This document shows, one piece after another, positions 1 to 5,640 of a stretch of DNA of 8,785 nt; within the stretch, counting starts at the first letter, position 1; each line of letters opens with the position of its first letter. The notes beneath the pieces were generated by a model. The model worked only from the letters and a program-made list of their open reading frames with translations. It ran no database searches and was not told the origin of the DNA. The DNA comes from CG2-30-44-17 sp964344725 (GTDB lineage: Bacteria > Patescibacteriota > Gracilibacteria > UBA1369 > UBA12470): assembly GCA_964344725.1 (NCBI GenBank), contig CAYFOI010000035.1, forward strand, positions 1 through 8,785. Reading direction: 5' to 3'. The position numbers and the translations under genes were made by a program.

Positions 1-30
1 GCTTACACTAAAGCAAATTTCGCATTTCTA

Positions 31-101
31 CGCACCCGAAAATGAACGGTCTCGAGCTTTGCTCCTCACAAAGCAGAAAAATTCAAGAATGTTTGGGTGC
101 G
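31..101. repeat. Nested inverted repeats in the left non-coding segment
   Basis: CGCACCC at 31-37 is exactly complementary to GGGTGCG at 95-101. Inside this pair, GCTTTG (56-61) and CAAAGC (69-74) form a second 6-bp stem with a 7-nt loop. There is no T-tract after either stem on either strand, so this does not look like an intrinsic terminator. It could be a structured leader or a protein-binding site upstream of the first gene. The outer arm recurs just before the recombinase gene (5626-5638). Confidence 0.35.
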
Positions 102-197
102 AGGTCAATGTACTTCAGAATGGTTCTACTTGCAATAGAGAGCTTCTTTCATTCTTGAGTGAGCTGTTTTATAATGGTCTCCCGAAATGTGAATCAA

Positions 198-1367
198 ATG
201 AAACTAACAGACATTCTTCAGCAGCGGTACCTTTCCTTCGTCAATGACCAAGATGATTGGGTATTCTTTTGTGGTTTGGCTGACTATGTTTCATTGGTTC
301 TTGATAATGATGTTTTGAGGTCCGTTCATGAAGAGCTAATAAAAGAAAGGGAAAAGCTTTGGAATGCTTGGCAAGGTGCTGATAATGTCGCTTTTCAGGC
401 TTTGCTTTTGGTTCGAGAGGAGATTAAAAATAGAATGAAAAAGAAAAAAATTGTTGACGAGGGAGTGGACCATATTGATGGGGAAATTCAAATGCTTCTT
501 GATAAAAAAATGCAAACAACTGCGTCTAATGCAGAACATGTTTACTATCAACTTTCTGACATGTGTCACCGTTTGGATAAAATCGGTCATATTGAGATAT
601 TGAAAGGACTTTACGAGGAAGAGAACGGTCTTAAACAGACGAGATTTCGCATTTTGATTGAAGAAAAAGATAAGCTGAAAGCAAGGTATGATAAAAAGAA
701 GGATCTTGAACTTTGGGGCATGTGGAATCATTTACTGATCCTTAGAGGTGCTGTTTTTTATGCAGATGAAAATATGGAAGCTATGGCTGGAGATGATCCT
801 TTCTCACTTAATCGTTTGAATTACTCCTGTTATGTCAGTCGGGCAAATGAAATCAAGAATAAGCAGCCTCAGGATTATTCAGGTGGGAAGGTTTTTCGTA
901 GGAAGGATTTTAAGGTTTATATAGATCGACTTCATCATTACTTTTTAAGTAAATTTGTTGGATTAGAAGCCAACTCTGAAGTGGATGTTATTTCAAAGAA
1001 AAGACAGGAATTTTATGCTACGGATGAAGAGATTCAATCTGGGGATGTTATCGAATATGATTCAGATTTGTCACAATTTTTCTATCAAGGCAATTATGAT
1101 GAACCTCTTTTAGAGATTAAATCCAGTCATTTTAAGGAGCTTCTCGAGGATACTCTTTTGAATTTGTCTCAATCAACGCGTCGAAAAAAATATAATCTTA
1201 AAGAGTCTCCGTTAATGTCTAAGCAAGCTGCTATGAGGCAGGTGAGGTCAGAACTTAGAAAGAGACTTCAAGAACGTGGCGCCCCAGAAAATGTCTACAA
1301 ATCTGCTTTTTATAGGACAAAACATGGCACTTTTGAAGTTTTGGACCTTATAAAATTGAGATCGTAA
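198..1367 (+). CDS. Hypothetical protein, charged and helical, unrecognised
   Basis: I do not recognise this family. The ATG at 198 (389 aa) is preferred over the in-frame ATG at 159 (402 aa): it is preceded by 'aatcaa', like other starts here, and a TATAAT hexamer at 170-175 would lie inside the gene if 159 were used. The hexamer has only a poor -35 match (147-152, 17 nt upstream). The protein is rich in Lys and Glu with long stretches likely to be helical or coiled-coil (roughly residues 40-105 and 135-180 from the 198 start). Aromatic residues cluster in the middle, and a basic C-terminal segment contains runs such as RRKK and RSELRKRLQER, compatible with nucleic-acid binding. No signal peptide or membrane segment is evident. 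It is separated by 113 nt from the next gene, so it may be its own transcription unit. As part of the element, a replication or maintenance role is possible but unproven. Confidence 0.75.
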   Translation: MKLTDILQQRYLSFVNDQDDWVFFCGLADYVSLVLDNDVLRSVHEELIKEREKLWNAWQGADNVAFQALLLVREEIKNRMKKKKIVDEGVDHIDGEIQMLLDKKMQTTASNAEHVYYQLSDMCHRLDKIGHIEILKGLYEEENGLKQTRFRILIEEKDKLKARYDKKKDLELWGMWNHLLILRGAVFYADENMEAMAGDDPFSLNRLNYSCYVSRANEIKNKQPQDYSGGKVFRRKDFKVYIDRLHHYFLSKFVGLEANSEVDVISKKRQEFYATDEEIQSGDVIEYDSDLSQFFYQGNYDEPLLEIKSSHFKELLEDTLLNLSQSTRRKKYNLKESPLMSKQAAMRQVRSELRKRLQERGAPENVYKSAFYRTKHGTFEVLDLIKLRS

Positions 1368-1387
1368 TTCGAATTACGCAAAGACTT

Positions 1388-1441
1388 ACGTTTTTTACGC
1401 TTCCTTGAACTGAAAAGGAGACGTTTTTTTGGATACGCTTC
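1388..1441. repeat. Imperfect direct repeat upstream of the DUF5659/primase block
   Basis: ACG-T6-ACGCTTC (1388-1403) is repeated as ACG-T7-GGAT-ACGCTTC (1421-1441), starts 33 nt apart, in the only sizeable intergenic space before the replication genes. Such paired repeats can be regulator or replication-initiator binding sites. Two copies with an internal 4-nt insertion are weak evidence. Confidence 0.3.
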
Positions 1442-1446
1442 TAGCG

Positions 1447-1467
1447 AGCTTTCGCGAGGAGCTTTTT
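1447..1467 (+). terminator. Possible weak intrinsic terminator
   Basis: AGCTTT (1447-1452) can pair with GGAGCT (1458-1463), with two G-U pairs and a 5-nt loop, followed by four more Ts (1464-1467). It lies 80 nt after the stop of the first gene and 14 nt before the next start. The stem is short and weak, so this is a tentative call. Confidence 0.22.
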
Positions 1468-1480
1468 ACTTTTAACCAAA

Positions 1481-1720
1481 ATGTACATGAGCACATATTC
1501 CACCTCAGACTTTCAGCTGGCAGCCAGTCTTGCTTATCAGGGGTTCATTTTAATTGATGTTGATCGTACTGATCCAAGACGGGCTCAATTTTGTTTCAAA
1601 CGAGAAGAAGGTTTGGATAAAGCATTAGAGATGTTTTGGCAAAGGCAAATGCAGGTCGAGCCTAGAGCCTATTCGATGCAGCAAAAAATGCTTAAAGCAC
1701 AAATTTATTCCGATCAATAA
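1481..1720 (+). CDS. DUF5659 domain-containing protein
   Basis: A 79-aa protein whose whole length matches my memory of the DUF5659 family: an N-terminal Y-S-T-S-D-F followed by hydrophobic LAASLAYQGF, a central beta-rich segment with a P-R-R-A-Q-F-x-F motif, and a C-terminal V-E-P-R-A-Y then a short helix ending in the QIY region. The family has no established function. I recall it as common beside replication genes in CPR and phage-like elements. There is a choice of ATG at 1481 (preceded by 'aaccaaa') or 1487; both leave the domain complete. An AGGAG at 1457-1461 is about 20 nt upstream, too far for a usual ribosome binding site. The next gene starts 10 nt after the stop, so the two are probably co-transcribed with the primase. 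Confidence 0.85.
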   Translation: MYMSTYSTSDFQLAASLAYQGFILIDVDRTDPRRAQFCFKREEGLDKALEMFWQRQMQVEPRAYSMQQKMLKAQIYSDQ

Positions 1721-1730
1721 GATCACTTTC

Positions 1731-1907
1731 ATGAAAATCACCCCTGAAATCATCGAAGAATACAAGGAGCTTCACTTAAAGGAGTTTGGAGTCTTGCTTG
1801 CTGATGATGAGGCTGAAAAACAGGCTCGACGGTGGCTTTCATTCTTTTCTTCAATCTTTAACTCAAATGATTATGAGTCTCAAAAATCTCAAACAAGAGT
1901 TGCTTAG
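1731..1907 (+). CDS. Small conserved-type protein, 58 aa, overlapping the primase start
   Basis: An open frame of 58 codons from ATG 1731 to TAG 1905-1907. The N-terminal pattern (ITPEIIEEYKELHLKEFG followed by an acidic D-D-E-A and a helix ending R-W-L-S-F-F) resembles short hypothetical proteins I remember from CPR mobile elements, with the form 'F-K-x-L-Y-K-E-E-F-G-V-E-L-S-D-E-E-A'. The function is unknown. The protein is predicted to be mostly helical and soluble. It starts 10 nt after the DUF5659 gene and overlaps the primase gene by 41 nt in another frame, which suggests translational coupling. The resemblance is from memory rather than a search. Confidence 0.65.
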   Translation: MKITPEIIEEYKELHLKEFGVLLADDEAEKQARRWLSFFSSIFNSNDYESQKSQTRVA

Positions 1908-3977
1908 CGCAGCTCTGGCATATCTCGCTGGAGGGTTGTCGATTATACCTGTCGGCAAGGATAAAAAACCTCTTTTGAAGTGGAAGATATTTCAAGATCG
2001 TCCACCTACTAAGGAGGAAGTAGAGATGTGGTTTCAGAAGCATGGCAATTCAATTAAGGGCATTGCTTTAGTGACTGGAAAGGTATCTGGTGTGGTTGCT
2101 GTTGATGTAGAAAAAGGCGGTCCTATTGATGATTTGCCTGCATCTGCTTCTTCTAAGTCTGGGGGAGGCGGTTATCATTACTTTTATAAATATGATGTAT
2201 CTCAACCAATTAAAAATGGGGCTAGAGTTCGTGATCTCACAGACATCAGAGGTGATGGAGGTTACATTATCCTTCCTCCGTCACTTCATCCTTCTGGTGA
2301 GCGATATGCTTGGCTCAATGAGCTTGGAACTTGTGAGCTGGCTGAATTTCCTATGTGGCTGATTGATTCTAACTCAGAGGAGCATTTGGATGTTGATGCA
2401 CCTGTTCCGAAAGGTAAACGTAATGAGACAGCGGTAAAAGTGGCGGGCTCTATTTTGCGAGAACTTGATCCATCTAAATGGGAGTCGGAAGGTTGGGATA
2501 GTTTGAAAACTTGGAATAAAGAGAAATGCTCATCACCTTTATCTGATAATGAGTTGAGGTCGGTCTGGGAAAGTATTCGAGGACGGGAAGAATCCAAGCC
2601 AGAAAAGGAGAAAAAGAGAAAGAAATTTGAGGTGTATTCAAAACGTTTCCCTGATGGTGTGGTGCTAGAAACCATTTATAAGCGAGACAAGGAATGGACT
2701 AAATTTTGTGTGTTTGATGGTCAAAAATGGTCCGAGAAGAATTCTTATGTTTATTTGAGAAAGGAGTATGTGCCACCTCCTGCAAGTAATGAGTTGGTGC
2801 GTCGAGAAAGCGTTAAGTTACCATCTTCGTGTGTGGATTTTGGTTCAGAAATGGAACTTCTGAATGAAGTTCGTCAGTTCATTCATGATTATGTAGAGAT
2901 TTCGGATGAATTTGAGTCTATTGCTGCTTATTATGTCATGTTTACGTGGGTCTTCGATCGTTTTAAGGAACTTGCTTACTTGCGAGCTTTGGGAGACTTT
3001 GGAAGCGGGAAATCAAGATTTTTACAAGTGATGGGAGTGCTTTGCTACAAGTCCATCATGTTTAATGGTGCTTCCAGTACATCTGCGATTTTCCGAATGA
3101 TTGATGACGTGAAGGGAACTGTTATTCTGGATGAGGCTGATTTTTCTTTCTCTGATACGACTCAAGAAATTGTTAAGATTCTCAATTCTGGTTTCCAAGA
3201 GGGGAGTCCTGTTTACCGAGCTGAAGCTAAATCTGGTAAGACAAAAACTTTTGATCCGAAACCTTTTGATGTTTTTTGCCCTAAAGTAGTGGCTACTCGT
3301 AAATACTTTGTAGATGAAGCTTTGGAAAGTCGTTGTTTGACTCATGCCATGTCTTCACTGACTCGGGACGACATTAGAGAAAATCTGGATGATGAGTTTT
3401 ATGAGAGGGGGCTAGAGATTAGGAATAAGCTTCTTGCTTTTCGTTTTAAGAAATTGTTTGAAAAAATTGAGGTCCATATGCCGAAGATGGACATGGAGCC
3501 TCGTTTAAGACAAATTGCTATTCCGCTTTATAGCTTGTTCAAGGATGAAGAGGTTCGTAAGCAGATTCTTACCTTCTTGGTGAATAAGCAGAAGGCTCTT
3601 ACAGATCAAAGATACAACTCGTTTGAGGGTGAACTTCTTAGGTCTTTGGTTGAAGTGAAAGAAGGAAAGATGGAACCTTCTATTGGNNNNNNNNNNACGT
3701 TGCAAAGCACTACAATGAGCATTTTTCACCTCGGTATAAGGTGCAAGCTCGTAAGGTAGGGCAAGTTGTTGATACTATTTTTCAGCTTGAAAAAAAGAAA
3801 AAATCCGAGGGTTATTGCATAGTGGTGAGTAAAGAAAATGAACGTCGTTTGGAGAAGCTGAAGAAGAAATATGGCTTAGATAGGGCAGAAATGAACGATG
3901 TGAACGTAGTGAACGTTCCTTGGGAAAACATTGATGGCTCTCAATCTGAATTATTTGATAACCCAAACGAATCATGA
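1867..3977 (+). CDS. Bifunctional primase-polymerase / P-loop helicase (interrupted by assembly gap)
   Basis: Replication initiation protein of about 700 aa. Residues are numbered from ATG 1867, chosen because it is preceded by 'actcaa' and sits just before the conserved N-terminal helix; ATG 1873 is possible, and ATG 1786 would add 27 unrelated residues. Residues ~10-165 form an archaeo-eukaryotic-type Prim-Pol domain: D80-x-E82 (metal binding), S-G-G-G-G-Y-H with H104, and D126-I-R-G-D130-G-G. Residues ~180-240 resemble the primase C-terminal (PriCT-1) domain. A P-loop ATPase follows, with Walker A GDFGSGKS (376-383, K382) and Walker B VILDEAD (419-425), as in CPR and archaeal-virus primase-helicases. 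Ten Ns at 3687-3696 break the frame. The sequence after the gap (from 3699, starting VAKHYNEHF) continues as a likely winged-helix and basic tail up to TGA 3977, so the apparent frameshift is an assembly artefact. It synthesises primers and probably unwinds the element's origin. Confidence 0.88.
3687..3696. other. Assembly gap of 10 Ns inside the primase gene
   Basis: Ten Ns replace unknown sequence. The frame before the gap (codons starting at 3682, 3685) and after it (codons starting at 3699) agree only if the real gap length leaves remainder 2 on division by 3. Ten is therefore a placeholder, not the true length. Confidence 0.95.
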
Positions 3978-4348
3978 AATGTATTGGACAAACAGCGGAT
4001 GGTAAACCTTGCGATGCTAATGCAATGAAAGGGCACAAGTACTGTTATTTTCACAGTCCAAAAGTGCCTGATGTTGACCGTAAGGATGGTCAATCACGAG
4101 GAGGTAAAGCTAATCTGGCTAAAGTTGATTCACCACTACCTGCTTTACCTCTCAAGGGTTCGCAAGATGTTGTGGCTCTTTTGGAAGAAACCATAAATTT
4201 GGTTCGTGCGGGTGAAATGGATGTGAAGGTTGCTAACTGTATAGGTGTGCTTTCAGGTCAGCTTATTAAAGCAATTGAAGTCTCAAGTATTGCTAATCGA
4301 GTCGAAGTTATCGAACGGGCGATTCTTGAGCGTCGTACTCGTTATTAA
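3974..4348 (+). CDS. Small CCCH zinc-finger protein
   Basis: A 124-aa protein with an N-terminal zinc-binding module C3-x9-C13-x10-C24-x2-H27, in the context 'K-C-I-G-Q-T-x-x-G-K-P-C ... G-H-K-Y-C-Y-F-H-S-P'. I recall this pattern from DUF5763-like proteins of phages and plasmids. A basic linker with S-R-G-G-K-A-N follows, then a helical C-terminal part (roughly 60-120) with L-L-E-E-T-I-N-x-V-R-x-G-E-M-D-x-x-V-A-N, typical of the same small proteins. The function is not established; DNA binding or a regulatory role is an inference from the finger and the GGK linker. The start is fixed by ATGA overlap with the primase stop, so the two are translationally coupled. Ten nt separate it from the next start. 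Confidence 0.8.
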   Translation: MKCIGQTADGKPCDANAMKGHKYCYFHSPKVPDVDRKDGQSRGGKANLAKVDSPLPALPLKGSQDVVALLEETINLVRAGEMDVKVANCIGVLSGQLIKAIEVSSIANRVEVIERAILERRTRY

Positions 4349-4357
4349 CCTTAAAAA

Positions 4358-4753
4358 ATGAAGAAAAAGTTTTCATCGTCGGACGTTATGCTAGGGAAAG
4401 TAGAATATACGCTTCCTATGTTTTGGAAGGATTTACTTCGAAGTGTTGAGGAGGAGTATCCAGGTGCGGAGAAGTTGAAATATGAGTCTATTCAGCGATT
4501 GGCATATCAGGTGATATACGCAGCTTGTATAGGGAAGCGTGCTGAAGAAATTGATGAAAATATGGGATTGCCAGAGGGGCTTGCAGAATCCATTCTTTTC
4601 TATCATCCAGATGATGTAAAAATGCTTAAAGCGATCATTATGGGGATGTTCTTGAGGAACTTGAAAAGTTCCTTTGGTTTGCTGAATGATTCTCTCAATT
4701 TGCAGATGGTAAATGCTCAATTGAGGCAATTTCACATGACTTATAATTTATGA
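4358..4753 (+). CDS. Hypothetical protein with a possible helix-turn-helix
   Basis: A 131-aa protein, not recognised. It begins KKKFSSSD and is mostly helical. Residues ~59-80 (G-K-R-A-E-E-I-D-E-N-M-G-L-P-E-G-L-A-E-S-I-L) have the spacing of a helix-turn-helix: a first helix, a Gly turn, then a second helix after L-P. This is only a visual resemblance, and the central part also contains hydrophobic stretches that could be core helices. The start at 4358 follows a run of As 10 nt after the zinc-finger gene, and its stop overlaps the next start (ATGA, 4750-4753). It is likely co-transcribed from the primase through to 5577. The function is unknown. Confidence 0.72.
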   Translation: MKKKFSSSDVMLGKVEYTLPMFWKDLLRSVEEEYPGAEKLKYESIQRLAYQVIYAACIGKRAEEIDENMGLPEGLAESILFYHPDDVKMLKAIIMGMFLRNLKSSFGLLNDSLNLQMVNAQLRQFHMTYNL

Positions 4754-5577
4754 GAAAAAAGTTCAATTTCAAAAAGATGTTTAAGGGTATGACGCTTGTA
4801 GATCAGGCTAATCTGCTTTTTGCTGATGCTAATCTTCGATCTGAAACAGCTGATGAGGAGTTTGTTTTGACCTCTGGTGAAAAAAAGACAATTGTTGAAG
4901 AGTGTGCCAAGAAAAAGCAGTTGGCAGAGCTGAATCGATTTAACCAGTATTACAATTTACTTCATAAGTTGTTATCTGATTTGCGTGCTCGCACTCAAGA
5001 GTTAGAGCTTATGCTAAGTCGTTTGGATACAGTGGTTTTGGGGGCTTATTTTCGCGAACATTCACAAGATTTGTTTTGCAAGTCGTCTGGGGATGAGAAG
5101 TGCGATGCTCATATTGTCCAAGGATTCAAAGACATTTATTCTTGGTTTACTCCTGCTGAGGACCCTGATGAAGAAGATTTTGAAAAGTACATTGAGTGTT
5201 TTAGGACGCGGGAACCTAATCATTATATTCAGCACAGTTTTGCAAATGCTGTTATGGCTTGTCGCCGATTGAAACAGGTCTTATTTATGATAGATTGGTT
5301 TGAGGAGCGTTCACAGGGAGTGAAGTATTTTAGCGAGCTTGATATGACTTATGTGCATGCAGCTGAAGACGCAATTAAAGCGTTTGAGCAGGAGCAAGGG
5401 TTTTTAGGTGCAATTAGGATGTATCGAGATGCTCATGAGGCTTGTTTGATCAAGAAAAGTGGATTGGAGGTCCCTGTTTTTGAACTTTTTCTTGTTACTC
5501 CTGAAATTGCGCTTGAATTGACGGAGGAAGAAAAAGAGGAGGCTGAACAAGTTATCCAGATGGCTATGCGTAGATAG
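4750..5577 (+). CDS. Hypothetical protein, helical with acidic segments
   Basis: A 275-aa protein I do not recognise. It starts with a basic stretch (RKKFNFKKMFKG) and has a long Leu-rich helical segment around residues 55-100 (NLLHKLLSDLRARTQELELMLSR region) that could form a coiled coil. There is an acidic patch near 135-145 (A-E-D-P-D-E-E-D) and an acidic C-terminal helix with E-E-E-K-E-E-A-E-Q. No transmembrane helix or known catalytic motif is evident. The ATGA overlap with the preceding gene fixes the start; in-frame ATGs at 4777 and 4789 are less likely. It is the last gene of the operon before the recombinase promoter, 63 nt upstream of the recombinase start. Confidence 0.72.
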   Translation: MRKKFNFKKMFKGMTLVDQANLLFADANLRSETADEEFVLTSGEKKTIVEECAKKKQLAELNRFNQYYNLLHKLLSDLRARTQELELMLSRLDTVVLGAYFREHSQDLFCKSSGDEKCDAHIVQGFKDIYSWFTPAEDPDEEDFEKYIECFRTREPNHYIQHSFANAVMACRRLKQVLFMIDWFEERSQGVKYFSELDMTYVHAAEDAIKAFEQEQGFLGAIRMYRDAHEACLIKKSGLEVPVFELFLVTPEIALELTEEEKEEAEQVIQMAMRR

Positions 5578-5588
5578 CCCCCACCCCC

Positions 5589-5602
5589 ATTACTTGAGTA
5601 AT
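5589..5602. promoter_or_regulatory. Palindromic operator candidate on the recombinase -35 box
   Basis: ATTACT-TG-AGTAAT is a perfect 6-bp inverted repeat with a 2-nt centre and covers the whole -35 hexamer. A dimeric regulator binding here would block RNA polymerase. No other copy of this palindrome was seen in the window, and its regulator is not identified. Confidence 0.4.
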
Positions 5603-5621
5603 TCCTTAAAATCTTTATAAT
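5594..5621 (+). promoter_or_regulatory. Sigma-70-like promoter of the recombinase gene
   Basis: TTGAGT (5594-5599) and a perfect TATAAT (5616-5621) are separated by 16 nt. Transcription would begin near 5628, 13 nt before the recombinase ATG, giving a very short leader. The location, in the 63-nt gap between the operon and the recombinase, fits. The recombinase is therefore probably expressed separately from the operon. Confidence 0.6.
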
Positions 5622-5640
5622 CTAATCGCACCCAAACACT

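Noticed and set aside
59..247. Short plus-strand frames at the left edge (62 aa at 59-247 and a 38-aa frame at 42-158)
   Set aside because: No recognisable sequence and no start context; the first overlaps the start of the longer gene and the inverted repeats. Treated as chance.
336..731. Minus-strand frame of 131 aa opposite the first gene, and similar minus frames at 2286-2675, 3022-3345, 4433-4735 and 6292-7053
   Set aside because: Low-complexity Phe/Leu/Ser-rich translations typical of the complement of AT-rich Lys/Glu-rich genes, with no domains.
3741..3977. Separate 78-aa gene after the N gap
   Set aside because: It is the C-terminal part of the primase; the open frame extends back to the gap edge at 3699 and the ATG at 3741 is internal.
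3975..4753. UGA recoded as glycine, as in Gracilibacteria and Absconditabacteria
   Set aside because: TGA ends two genes exactly at ATGA overlaps with the next starts (3975-3977 and 4751-4753), which fits a normal stop, and no gene here needs read-through.
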